A stretch of 18,464 nucleotides of DNA from DATFKA01 sp042095835 (GTDB lineage: Bacteria > Bacteroidota > Bacteroidia > Chitinophagales > Saprospiraceae). A program made the position numbers and the translations under genes. The notes under the pieces are model-generated. The model saw only the letters and a program-made list of their open reading frames with translations. It did no database searches and was not told where the DNA came from. Position 1 is the stretch's first letter. Every line of letters begins with the position of its first letter. Location of the stretch: NCBI GenBank assembly GCA_042095835.1, contig JBELML010000129.1:1-18464 (forward strand), given 5' to 3'. Shown piece after piece: positions 8,727 through 16,437 of this stretch.

Positions 8727-8734
8727 CAAAAATA
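8727..8734 (-). promoter_or_regulatory. Candidate -7 box for the T9SS cargo gene
   Basis: TATTTTTG on the minus strand (plus-strand CAAAAATA) matches the Bacteroidota TAnnTTTG -7 consensus. A -33 TTTG is not clear at the expected distance. It predicts a leader of about 75-80 nt, which contains a small ACAGT-GATA-ACTGT inverted repeat at 8692-8705. Confidence 0.4.
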
Positions 8735-8770
8735 CGAAATACTTTGTCAGTTTACCGCTAAATAAACGTT

Positions 8771-10864
8771 TTAATTCGCTTTCTTTTTTTGTTCCTCCGG
8801 ATACTCGATCCTTACGTGGTGCACAGATTTCATAATTTGCTGGAATGTTGCTTTACAAACCGCGAGTTCTTGAAAACTAATCGTTGATTCAGATAGTTGA
8901 TTTGAATTGATTTTTCCACTTACAATTTTATCAATCAGATTGGTCAAATCTTCTTCTGTAGGATTCTTTAGACTTTTGCAAGCCGCTTCTATAGAATCTG
9001 CGAGCATCAGGATGGTTTCTTCTTTAGTTGTGGGTTTAGGGCCAGGGTATCGGAAGATTTGTTCATCAACACTCTCATTGGGATGATCTTTTAGATAATT
9101 TCGGTAGAAATATTCCACTCTAGTGGTACCATGATGGCTACTGATAAATTGGGTGATTAGTTTAGGTAAACGCGCCTTTTTGGCCATTTCCAATCCATGA
9201 TTCACGTGGTCAATGATGATTTTGGCCGAGTCTAAATCAGAAATGTGATCATGAGGATTATTCCCACTTTGGTTTTCAATGTAAAATTCGGGTTGCTGCG
9301 TTTTGCCCACATCGTGGTAGAGGGCTGCTACTTTTACCAGTAGGGCATCTGCTCCAATGGCGGTAGCTGCTGCTTCAGATAAATTGGCTACCTGGAGGGA
9401 GTGTTGTAAAGTTCCTGGTGCATCTAGGGCCAATTTTCTCAATAAAGGCCGATTCATATCCGACAATTCCATTAATGAAATGGAAGAGGTGAAACCAAAA
9501 AAACGCTCCAATAAAGGAATGAGTGGATAAGCCAAGAGCGTTAGAATTACGTTGATCACCAACCAGGAATAAGCGGAGAAATCAATTTCATTAAGCTGCC
9601 CTTCCTGGATCAGACCTAAACTGAAATACCCAATGCCATAAGTGAGAAAGATGAATAAAATAGCGTAGAAAAAGCGGGACCAATCTCGAGTATTCACATC
9701 TGTCAATAGCACCACGATTCCTGCAAGGATGGTGAGAAAGGTGAATTCGTAGCCTTGAGAGGAGATAAAACTCGCAATCAAAACGACTACGATATGCGTA
9801 AATAGTGCTAGCCGAGCATTATAAAAAGTCTTTATGACAATAGGAACTATACAAAAGGGAATGAGGTAGGTATTGAGGGTGTCGATAGATTCGACAGCGG
9901 TGACCAAGTAGCTATAGATGATTAGCCACATGAACACCGAAATCAGTTTGATGGTACTGTTGAAAATTTCTGGCGCAAAATTGATAAGATACAGGACGAA
10001 CACGCCAATAATCAGGCTCGTCAATAGAAAATAGCCAATAAAAATCAACAACCTAGACCGATTGGCCATCATATTTTTCTCATACTGATCCTTCAGCGAA
10101 TTCAGCTTTTGAAAAGTCGATTCATTAATCTCTCCTCCTCTTGGAATGATGAGCTCTCCTTTGTTGACCATCCCCTGCGTAGGCGCAATGCTAGCCGAGA
10201 TTTCCGCTTTTACAGCTTGGCTGATACTATCATTATAGATAAGATTAGGCTTGATGTGAGTAGCTAATACAGGAATGAGGAAATCGGCATTGGCTAAATT
10301 ATTTTTAGAAAGAGAATCATTAATATGCCTGTTTACTTCCTGGACAGTCGAGAAATCAAAGAGATTCTCCTGCGATAATTCAATACCGTTGAGGATATTA
10401 ATGGTATAAGGAGAAGTATGTTGCTGGTGTTCGTTGGCAATGGCAATAATACCGTTTTGATATTGTTCGCTGATCAATGTTTTGCCTAGCATAAGGTACT
10501 GCGCAGTGCGATTCCTTAGATCATCAAACTTAGGATTGCCTTGGACCTGATTGAGTTGAGCATTAAAGGTTTGTTCTATTTTATTCAGTTCTTCCTCTTG
10601 AATTTGAGACAAGAATTGGTAATAAGGATGGTAGTTTTGCATTTTTTCAGCCTGCTCAGCAGCTAATTGTGCAGCAGGTTTATTGATTGCAAAATCAAAG
10701 GGGGCGGTTAGGTTTTCATAACGCCAACTTTGCCCCATCTCATATTCGTACTTGAATTGCACATTACTCGGAAATAGAAAACTGATGAATGCAACAACTC
10801 CCAATATAAGTAGGTACCTAAAAAATTTAGGTATCCCTTCCAACGCATTTTTTAATTTACTCAT
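8771..10864 (-). CDS. pgpH: PgpH-type 7TM-HD phosphohydrolase, probable c-di-AMP phosphodiesterase
   Basis: This 697-residue inner-membrane enzyme matches the 7TMR-HD architecture. One N-terminal membrane helix (about 15-32) is followed by an extracytoplasmic 7TMR-HDED-like region (~35-265), seven hydrophobic segments (~270-465) and a cytoplasmic HD domain. Metal-binding residues are visible: His488 in TLQHS, the His517-Asp518 pair in ALYHDVGK, later His residues in PHDHIS, DHVNHG and SSHHGTT, and Asp in LADSIEA. Characterised PgpH proteins hydrolyse c-di-AMP to pApA; activity here is inferred from the family. The length is close to the family norm and no key residue is missing. It lies 72 nt downstream of the cobalamin adenosyltransferase gene but has its own strong promoter-like pair overlapping the end of that gene. 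Confidence 0.9.
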   Translation of the reverse strand: MSKLKNALEGIPKFFRYLLILGVVAFISFLFPSNVQFKYEYEMGQSWRYENLTAPFDFAINKPAAQLAAEQAEKMQNYHPYYQFLSQIQEEELNKIEQTFNAQLNQVQGNPKFDDLRNRTAQYLMLGKTLISEQYQNGIIAIANEHQQHTSPYTINILNGIELSQENLFDFSTVQEVNRHINDSLSKNNLANADFLIPVLATHIKPNLIYNDSISQAVKAEISASIAPTQGMVNKGELIIPRGGEINESTFQKLNSLKDQYEKNMMANRSRLLIFIGYFLLTSLIIGVFVLYLINFAPEIFNSTIKLISVFMWLIIYSYLVTAVESIDTLNTYLIPFCIVPIVIKTFYNARLALFTHIVVVLIASFISSQGYEFTFLTILAGIVVLLTDVNTRDWSRFFYAILFIFLTYGIGYFSLGLIQEGQLNEIDFSAYSWLVINVILTLLAYPLIPLLERFFGFTSSISLMELSDMNRPLLRKLALDAPGTLQHSLQVANLSEAAATAIGADALLVKVAALYHDVGKTQQPEFYIENQSGNNPHDHISDLDSAKIIIDHVNHGLEMAKKARLPKLITQFISSHHGTTRVEYFYRNYLKDHPNESVDEQIFRYPGPKPTTKEETILMLADSIEAACKSLKNPTEEDLTNLIDKIVSGKINSNQLSESTISFQELAVCKATFQQIMKSVHHVRIEYPEEQKKKAN

Positions 10865-10910
10865 TGTTCAATGTGTCCGTGTGTGAAGACTCATTCGCCC
10901 ATAACCTTTA

Positions 10911-10940
10911 CAAAGATACAAGAGCCGCTAAGATTATCAA
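10911..10940 (-). promoter_or_regulatory. Probable promoter of the PgpH-like gene
   Basis: On the minus strand, TTG (10940-10938) lies 19 nt before TATCTTTG (10918-10911), a full match to the Bacteroidota TAnnTTTG -7 box. The upstream half sits on the last codons of the adenosyltransferase gene. It predicts a leader of about 40 nt. Confidence 0.55.
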
Positions 10941-11485
10941 GTCCTCGGTTTCCAAACTACCTCTTTTACTTCAAATACCTGCGCTAAACTCCTTGCTAAA
11001 ACAAAAAGGAAATCAGAAAGGCGATTGAGATAGCGGATAATGATTTCGTCGACTTTTTCGATTTGAGCTAAGCTGACTACTCTCCGTTCGGCACGGCGAC
11101 AAACACAACGCGCTATGTGGCAAAAAGAAACAATAGTATGTCCACCAGGAAGAATGAAGTTTTTGAGCGGCGCTAACTGCTCATTCATTTTATCCATTTG
11201 TTCCTCAAGTATTTGGATATCTGCTTCAAATATACCAGGCGTGATCAAATCTTTTTCGGGATCACTAGCCAAGTTTGAACCTATCGTGAAGAGTCGATCT
11301 TGGACCTGCTTGAGTAGACTCCTTAGAGCATCATTTTGCAAGCTATCTCTGATCAATCCTAGGTAAGAATTCAGCTCATCTACGGTACCGTAGGATTCAA
11401 TACGTACATGATCTTTGGCCAATCGTTTGCCTCCAAAGATGGAAGTTTCTCCTTTATCTCCTGTTTTGGTATATATCTTAGACAT
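10937..11485 (-). CDS. pduO: PduO-type cob(I)alamin adenosyltransferase
   Basis: This 182-residue cytoplasmic enzyme transfers the adenosyl group of ATP to cob(I)alamin, forming coenzyme B12. The N-terminal KIYTKTGDKGETSIFGG (3-19) is the family's ATP-binding motif. RIESYGTVDELNS (28-40) and the arginine-rich helix ARCVCRRAERR (125-135) supply nucleotide and cobalamin contacts, and NRLSDFLFVLAR (154-165) closes the fold. Length and motifs are normal for a stand-alone PduO N-terminal type (human MMAB relatives). There is no B12-dependent enzyme or B12 biosynthesis gene nearby, so it probably serves adenosylcobalamin enzymes encoded elsewhere. A terminator of the preceding ABC gene ends about 20 nt upstream, leaving little room for a separate promoter. 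Confidence 0.94.
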   Translation of the reverse strand: MSKIYTKTGDKGETSIFGGKRLAKDHVRIESYGTVDELNSYLGLIRDSLQNDALRSLLKQVQDRLFTIGSNLASDPEKDLITPGIFEADIQILEEQMDKMNEQLAPLKNFILPGGHTIVSFCHIARCVCRRAERRVVSLAQIEKVDEIIIRYLNRLSDFLFVLARSLAQVFEVKEVVWKPRT

Positions 11486-11503
11486 TCATTTGTATTATAA
11501 AAC

Positions 11504-11532
11504 CCAAAAAAGAATCCCGTCTAAGGACGGGA
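11504..11532 (-). terminator. Rho-independent terminator after the gatC-ABC ATPase unit
   Basis: TCCCGTC (11515-11521), loop TAAG, GACGGGA (11526-11532) is a perfect 7-bp GC-rich stem. On the minus strand it is followed by TTCTTTTTTGGG. It lies about 55 nt after the ABC ATPase stop and just before the adenosyltransferase start. Confidence 0.85.
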
Positions 11533-11585
11533 CTGATAATATAATGCATTAGTAAATTGTATGTTTAAGATTTATGCAGGAAATT

Positions 11586-12344
11586 CTAACTTTGATTGTA
11601 GCGGTGGGTTGGATCATCCACTAAGACAACGTTTTCATTTCTTACATCAGACTCTACCAAACCATCTCGCAAACGTACGATCCGGTGAGCATGCTCTGCA
11701 ATATCTGGTTCGTGGGTAACAAGGACGATCGTGTTGCCTTCTCTATGGATTTTCTCAAAAATCCCCATAATTTCGATAGATGTTTTGGTATCTAAGTTAC
11801 CTGTAGGTTCATCCGCTAGAATGATGGAAGGATTATTGACAAGGGCTCTAGCAATGGCTACTCGCTGTCTTTGACCACCAGAGAGCTCATTGGGTTTGTG
11901 ATCGACCCGATCACCAAGACCAACACTAGTCAGTACCTCTCTTGCTTTCTCTTGGCGCTTTGATTTACTGATTCCTGCATAAACCAAGGGCAAGGCTACA
12001 TTCTCTAAAGCGGTTAATCGAGGTAGTAAGTTAAAGGTTTGGAAAACAAAGCCAATCTCTTTATTTCTTACTTCGGCCAGTTCTCCATCGGTCATGGTAC
12101 TCACATTGGTACCACTAAGGATATAGTCACCATCGGTGGGCGTGTCAAGACAACCTAGTAGGTTCATCAAGGTAGATTTACCTGATCCTGAAGGTCCCAT
12201 TAAAGCAACATAATCGTTTTTGTGAATATCTACGCTTACGTCTTGTAGGGCATGCACTTGGGTGCTACCCATGATATAGGTCTTTTTGAGGTTTTGTACG
12301 GTGATGACGTCACTCATTGGAATAAATTTTGTTTTGTTCTCCAT
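11586..12344 (-). CDS. LolD/MacB-like ABC transporter ATP-binding protein
   Basis: This 252-residue ATPase has every core motif: Walker A GPSGSGKST (50-58), Q-loop Gln102 in FVFQTFNLLPRL, signature LSGGQRQR (154-161), Walker B IILADE (174-179) and H-loop His211. The sequence around VFQTFNLLPRLTALENVALPL is typical of the LolD/MacB/FtsE-like group, which drives lipoprotein release or export of large substrates from the inner membrane. No permease gene is adjacent, so partner and substrate remain unknown. Met10 (MSDVITVQNLKKTY) is an equally plausible start that would match family N-termini better. The gene begins 28 nt after the gatC stop, so the two are probably co-transcribed without an obvious functional link. 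Confidence 0.92.
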   Translation of the reverse strand: MENKTKFIPMSDVITVQNLKKTYIMGSTQVHALQDVSVDIHKNDYVALMGPSGSGKSTLMNLLGCLDTPTDGDYILSGTNVSTMTDGELAEVRNKEIGFVFQTFNLLPRLTALENVALPLVYAGISKSKRQEKAREVLTSVGLGDRVDHKPNELSGGQRQRVAIARALVNNPSIILADEPTGNLDTKTSIEIMGIFEKIHREGNTIVLVTHEPDIAEHAHRIVRLRDGLVESDVRNENVVLVDDPTHRYNQS

Positions 12345-12372
12345 TAAATCGGGTGGATTTGTTGGAGTAGGT

Positions 12373-12666
12373 TTATTTTAGATCAATCACTTTAGGAACT
12401 TTGAAGTAGGTGCCATCTTGGTCGGGTGCATTTTTAAGGGCATCCTCGCGTTTGACCTGGTGCTTAACCTCATCTTCTCGCCAAACGTTGACATCTGGAT
12501 TAAGGTAGACGAGTGGCTCAACACCATCAGTTGGCAGCTCCTGCAATTTCTCGACCATCGTTAAAATCTTATTGAGGTCGACTTGCATTTGGGCACGTTC
12601 TGCTTCAGAAAGTTCCAATCGGGCTAAATGCTCTAAGCGTGAAACTAATTCATTATCTATCTGCAT
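12373..12666 (-). CDS. gatC: Asp-tRNA(Asn)/Glu-tRNA(Gln) amidotransferase subunit C
   Basis: This 97-residue subunit of the GatCAB amidotransferase converts mischarged Glu-tRNA(Gln) or Asp-tRNA(Asn) to the amide form. GatC stabilises GatA and bridges to GatB. Recognisable family features are the N-terminal helix with HLARLELSEAE, the helix NKILTMVEKLQELPTDGVEPL, and the C-terminal segment REDALKNAPDQDGTYFKVPKV. It is of normal family length. gatA and gatB are not adjacent, as is common in Bacteroidota. A good -7 box lies upstream and the ABC ATPase follows after 28 nt. Confidence 0.95.
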   Translation of the reverse strand: MQIDNELVSRLEHLARLELSEAERAQMQVDLNKILTMVEKLQELPTDGVEPLVYLNPDVNVWREDEVKHQVKREDALKNAPDQDGTYFKVPKVIDLK

Positions 12667-12702
12667 AGCAATAAAATCGAAGTTTAACCATTTTTAATCG
12701 TC

Positions 12703-12710
12703 CAAAGATA
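12703..12710 (-). promoter_or_regulatory. Candidate -7 box for gatC
   Basis: TATCTTTG on the minus strand (plus-strand CAAAGATA) is a full TAnnTTTG match, giving a leader of about 30 nt. No clear -33 TTTG was found at the right distance. The 181-nt divergent gap between gatC and the kinase gene otherwise holds only AT-rich sequence. Confidence 0.45.
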
Positions 12711-12847
12711 GGGTATCTATTTATTTGCAGTCTACTAAAAAGAAAAAATTGAATAGAGAATAAGGAGATTATCAAAATCCTTGTATTTTCGTCGAGCGCT
12801 AGCAAGCGGATCAACCAATCCTTTATCGAAATAGACACGAATACTAT

Positions 12848-13495
12848 ATGACTTTAGAAAATGCACAGGGGCAGCAACTCAAACACGTTGCCATCGCGGG
12901 AAACATCGGAGCTGGCAAGACCACGCTTTGTAGCTTATTGGGGAAGCATTTTGATTGGGATGTTCATTTCGAATCTGCCGACGATAATCCTTATTTGAGC
13001 GATTTCTATACAGATATGAAGCGTTGGTCCTTCAACTTACAGATTTATTTTCTCAATAGCAGATATAGCCAGATACTGAGCATCCTTAGGGGAGATAGAA
13101 CCGTAGTGCAGGATCGCACGATCTACGAAGACGCCCACATCTTTGCGCCTAACCTCCATCATATGGGGCTGATGTCGACCAGAGATTTTGAGAACTATCA
13201 GGACCTTTTCAGAACGATGTCTTCACAAATACAACCGCCTGATCTGCTTATCTACCTACGTGCTGGCATTCCTACCTTAGTCGATCACATTCAGTCTAGA
13301 GGCCGAGAATACGAGGGAAGTATGAGCCTCGATTACCTCAAAAAACTCAACGAGCGCTACGAGAATTGGATAAAAGACTATACCGAGGGTCGCCTATTGA
13401 TTATCAATGCAGATGATGTAGACTTTGCTAAAGATCCAGAGGATCTTGGTAGAGTTTTAAATATGGTACAGGCCGAGTTGCATGGTTTGTTTTAA
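12848..13495 (+). CDS. Deoxynucleoside kinase (dNK family)
   Basis: This 215-residue cytoplasmic kinase phosphorylates deoxynucleosides at the 5' position using ATP, in nucleotide salvage. The P-loop GNIGAGKTT (18-26), the substrate-side motif QDRTIYED (88-95, the DR motif of the family) and the arginine-rich lid QSRGREYE (149-156) are all present. FESADDNPYLSDFY (41-54) is the usual region containing the catalytic acidic residue. The family resembles bacterial deoxyadenosine/deoxyguanosine kinases, but the preferred base cannot be read from sequence alone. The gene is divergent from gatC and lies 81 nt upstream of the YggS-like gene on the same strand. Confidence 0.92.
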   Translation: MTLENAQGQQLKHVAIAGNIGAGKTTLCSLLGKHFDWDVHFESADDNPYLSDFYTDMKRWSFNLQIYFLNSRYSQILSILRGDRTVVQDRTIYEDAHIFAPNLHHMGLMSTRDFENYQDLFRTMSSQIQPPDLLIYLRAGIPTLVDHIQSRGREYEGSMSLDYLKKLNERYENWIKDYTEGRLLIINADDVDFAKDPEDLGRVLNMVQAELHGLF

Positions 13496-13576
13496 AAAAA
13501 AGTATAGGCGAAACTACTCCTCCGTTTTTTCAACTATATTTTAAGGAACGGGTTATACCCCTATATTACAAAGTAT

Positions 13577-14236
13577 ATGCTGGAAAAAATAAAGCAGCAA
13601 TTAGCCGATTCGAATGCTCGGTTGGTGGCCGTTTCAAAAACACATCCTTCCTCCAAGATTCTTGACCTTTACGAAAAAGGACAAAGAATTTTCGGCGAAA
13701 ACAAAGCACAAGAAGTTGTTGAGAAACAAGAAGCGCTTCCCAAGGATATAGAGTGGCACTTTATTGGCCACTTACAGCGCAACAAAGTCAAGTACATTGC
13801 TCCTTTTATCCATACTATTCATAGTATCGATAGCCTGCGACTACTCAAAGAAATCAATAAACAAGCTGCCAAGCACCAGCGAGTAGTCCATTGTCTTTTG
13901 CAGTTTCATATTGCTCAAGAAGATTCCAAGTTTGGTCTAGATATGGTGGAAGCCAAGGCGATTTTGGATGACCCAGAATACCAGATACTCGAAAATGTAA
14001 AGATTACAGGTGTTATGGGTATGGCTACTTATACAGACAAGCTAGATCAGGTTCGGTCAGAGTTTACATCCTTAAAACTCATTTTTGATCAATTAAAAGA
14101 AAGCTACTTCCAGGAAGCGGACGATTTTAAAGAAATCTCTATGGGTATGTCTGGCGATTATGAATTGGCAGTAGCGGAGGGAAGTACCCTCGTTCGAATA
14201 GGTAGCTTATTGTTTGGGGCACGTCATTATGGATAG
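13577..14236 (+). CDS. YggS/PLPBP-family pyridoxal-phosphate-binding protein
   Basis: This 219-residue protein is a single PLP-barrel without a catalytic partner domain. Lys21 in LVAVSKTHPSSKI is the PLP lysine. IFGENKAQE, EWHFIGHLQRNKVK and the C-terminal MGMSGDYELAVAEGSTLVRIG are all family signatures; the last binds the PLP phosphate. The family handles vitamin B6 homeostasis and affects amino-acid pools, without a known catalytic reaction. Length is normal, with a slightly short N-terminal helix. The gene follows the deoxynucleoside kinase and precedes dnaK; a separate 181-nt upstream region suggests that dnaK is regulated independently. Confidence 0.94.
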   Translation: MLEKIKQQLADSNARLVAVSKTHPSSKILDLYEKGQRIFGENKAQEVVEKQEALPKDIEWHFIGHLQRNKVKYIAPFIHTIHSIDSLRLLKEINKQAAKHQRVVHCLLQFHIAQEDSKFGLDMVEAKAILDDPEYQILENVKITGVMGMATYTDKLDQVRSEFTSLKLIFDQLKESYFQEADDFKEISMGMSGDYELAVAEGSTLVRIGSLLFGARHYG

Positions 14237-14254
14237 GAGAGGGGACTGCCAAAA

Positions 14255-14365
14255 TGTCGTGTCATGCCTTTTAGTTGACGGATTTTTATACCTCTTGTCA
14301 GTTTATATTGACCAAAAGCGACCTTCTGACACTCCAAAACCACTCTTTTATAATTGGCACGTGAC
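14255..14365 (+). promoter_or_regulatory. Upstream region of dnaK with repeated TGAC/GTCA half-sites
   Basis: In the gap before dnaK, GTCA or TGAC occurs at 14261, 14276, 14297, 14309, 14327 and 14362. Longer versions are GTGTCA (14259-14264) and its complement TGACAC (14327-14332). No CIRCE element (TTAGCACTC-N9-GAGTGCTAA) is present, and no convincing TAnnTTTG box was found. Heat-shock control by an unidentified repressor or activator is possible but unproven. Confidence 0.3.
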
Positions 14366-14417
14366 TTGATCATAGCTAAGTGTTTTACAATTTAGCCAAC
14401 AAAATAAATAGATAAAT

Positions 14418-16343
14418 ATGGGTAAGATTATTGGGATTGACTTAGGAACAACTAACTCCTGCGTCGCCGTTATGGAAGGTAACGAACCCGTGGTTATTCC
14501 CAACGAAGAGGGAAGGAGAACTACACCTTCGGTCGTTGCTTTTATGGATAATGGGGAGCGCAAAATTGGTGATCCTGCCAAGCGTCAAGCTATTACCAAT
14601 CCAACACGTACAATTGCATCCATCAAGCGCTTCATGGGGCTTCGCTACAAAGAAGCTGCCGGAGAGATTGGAAATGCAGCTTATAAGGTAGAGCGTGGAG
14701 ATAATGATACCGTAAGGGTTAATATCGACGGTCGTCAGTATACACCACAGGAGATTTCTGCAATGGTTTTGCAGAAAATGAAGAAAACTGCCGAAGACTT
14801 TTTAGGTGCTGAGGTAACCGAAGCGGTAGTTACGGTACCTGCTTACTTCAATGACTCGCAGCGCCAAGCTACTAAAGAAGCTGGTGAGATCGCTGGTCTC
14901 AAGATTAGCCGTATCATCAACGAGCCTACTGCTGCTGCTTTAGCTTATGGTATGGATAAGCGCAATAAAGATATGACCATCGCGGTATATGATCTTGGTG
15001 GAGGTACTTTTGATATCTCTATCCTAGAGTTAGGAGATGGTGTCTTCGAAGTAAAATCAACCAATGGTGATACGCACTTAGGTGGTGATGATTTCGACCG
15101 GGTTTTGATTAACTTTTTTGCTGATGCATTTAAAGATCAGGAAGGGATCGATTTGCGTAAAGACCCAATGGCATTACAACGCCTAAAAGATGCTGCGGAA
15201 AAAGCAAAAATTGAATTATCTGCTTCTAGCGAAACAGAAGTTAATCTTCCATATATCACTGCCGTTGACGGTGTGCCTAAGCACTTGGTATTGAAGGTGA
15301 CCCGTGCTAAATTTGAGCAACTTGCCGATGATTTGGTAAACCGTACACTGGAGCCTTGTCGCCTAGCCTTAAAAGATGCTGGTATGGATAAAGCCGAGAT
15401 CGATGAGGTAATTCTTGTTGGTGGTTCTACTCGTATCCCTAGAATTCAAGCAGCCGTTGAAGAGTTTTTTGGTAAAAAACCAAATAAGGGTGTTAACCCT
15501 GATGAGGTGGTGGCTGTCGGTGCTTCTATCCAGGGTGGTGTATTGAGTGGAGATGTACAAGATGTTCTTTTATTGGATGTTACGCCATTATCACTTGGTA
15601 TTGAGACAATGGGTGGTGTATACGATGTAGTTATCGAATCAAATACAACGATTCCTACTACCAAATCGAAGACTTATTCTACCGCAGCCGATAACCAACC
15701 TTCTGTAGAAATTCATATTCTACAAGGAGAGCGCCCAATGGCGAAAGATAACCGTACGGTTGGTAAATTCATCTTAGGTGATATTCCTCCTGCACCACGT
15801 GGTATGCCACAAATTGAGGTGATCTTCAATATGGATGCCAACGGTATCCTCAATGTTACTGCGAAAGATAAGGGTACCAACAAAGAGCAAAGTATCCGTA
15901 TCGAGGCTTCTACTGGATTGTCCAAGGATGAGGTAGCTCGTATGAAAGCAGAAGCAGAAGCAAATGCCGATGCTGACCGGGAAGCTAGAGAAAAAGTAGA
16001 CGCTTTAAATACCGCTGACACCTTGATTTTCCAAACGGAGAAACAATTGAGTGAGTTTGGTGATAAAGTGCCTGATGATAAGAAAGGAGCTATCGAGTCT
16101 GCTTTGGCAGAGTTAAAAGAAGTGCACAAAGCGCAGGATATGGATAAATTGGAAGCTGCTACAACTGCTTTAAACAATGCATGGCAAGCAGCTAGCCAGG
16201 AGATTTATCAAGCACAGCAAGATGCCTCGGGGGCAACGGCTGGTGCCGGTGCTGATGCCGGTGCTGACGGAGCTTCTGACAATACCAATACTTCAGATGA
16301 AGACGTAACAGACGTTGAATTTGAAGAGGTTGATGAGAAATAG
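14418..16343 (+). CDS. dnaK: Molecular chaperone DnaK (Hsp70)
   Basis: This 641-residue cytoplasmic Hsp70 binds and releases unfolded polypeptides in an ATP cycle with DnaJ and GrpE. The nucleotide-binding domain opens with GKIIGIDLGTTNSCVAV. Further ATP-site motifs are AVYDLGGGTFDISIL and ILVGGSTRIPRIQ. The interdomain linker (DVLLLDVTPLSLG, about 380-392) leads to the substrate-binding domain, the helical lid, and a low-complexity Gly/Ala/Asp tail ending DVTDVEFEEVDEK, the usual C-terminal signature. The frame is intact and of normal length. dnaJ, grpE and hrcA are not adjacent, so this is a stand-alone dnaK locus. The gene ends at a strong hairpin shared with the convergent gene. Confidence 0.98.
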   Translation: MGKIIGIDLGTTNSCVAVMEGNEPVVIPNEEGRRTTPSVVAFMDNGERKIGDPAKRQAITNPTRTIASIKRFMGLRYKEAAGEIGNAAYKVERGDNDTVRVNIDGRQYTPQEISAMVLQKMKKTAEDFLGAEVTEAVVTVPAYFNDSQRQATKEAGEIAGLKISRIINEPTAAALAYGMDKRNKDMTIAVYDLGGGTFDISILELGDGVFEVKSTNGDTHLGGDDFDRVLINFFADAFKDQEGIDLRKDPMALQRLKDAAEKAKIELSASSETEVNLPYITAVDGVPKHLVLKVTRAKFEQLADDLVNRTLEPCRLALKDAGMDKAEIDEVILVGGSTRIPRIQAAVEEFFGKKPNKGVNPDEVVAVGASIQGGVLSGDVQDVLLLDVTPLSLGIETMGGVYDVVIESNTTIPTTKSKTYSTAADNQPSVEIHILQGERPMAKDNRTVGKFILGDIPPAPRGMPQIEVIFNMDANGILNVTAKDKGTNKEQSIRIEASTGLSKDEVARMKAEAEANADADREAREKVDALNTADTLIFQTEKQLSEFGDKVPDDKKGAIESALAELKEVHKAQDMDKLEAATTALNNAWQAASQEIYQAQQDASGATAGAGADAGADGASDNTNTSDEDVTDVEFEEVDEK

Positions 16344-16371
16344 TCTTGCTAAAGCAGTAAGCAAATAATAA

Positions 16372-16388
16372 GCAAAACCTTGTTTTGC
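16372..16388 (+). other. Small hairpin between dnaK stop and the main terminator
   Basis: GCAAAAC (16372-16378), loop CTT, GTTTTGC (16382-16388) form a perfect 7-bp stem with no U-run behind it. It could protect the dnaK mRNA 3' end or be incidental. Confidence 0.35.
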
Positions 16389-16395
16389 AAGTAAT

Positions 16396-16437
16396 AAAGC
16401 CGTTCAAAAGTATCTCTTTTGAGCGGCTTTACTTTTG
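16396..16437 (+). terminator. Strong terminator shared by dnaK and the convergent S46-like gene
   Basis: The 15-position stem pairs 16396-16410 with 16416-16430 around the loop TATCT. It includes one G.U pair and is followed on the plus strand by TTTACTTTT. Its near-symmetry allows it to work in both directions. The stop codon of the minus-strand gene (16429-16431) lies on the base of the stem. Confidence 0.88.

Noticed and set aside
12784..12791. TATTTTCG as a -7 box for the deoxynucleoside kinase gene
   Set aside because: It departs from TAnnTTTG at a key position, and no -33 element lies at a proper distance.
12653..12838. A 61-codon minus-strand frame upstream of gatC
   Set aside because: It overlaps the gatC start and the promoter-like box, is low in complexity, and has no recognisable features.
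14237..14417. CIRCE/HrcA operator before dnaK
   Set aside because: No TTAGCACTC-N9-GAGTGCTAA or close variant is present in the gap.
15369..16407. Minus-strand frames of 63-154 codons within dnaK and its 3' end
   Set aside because: They are antisense to highly conserved dnaK codons; the Ser/Ala-rich composition is what reversed dnaK sequence yields.
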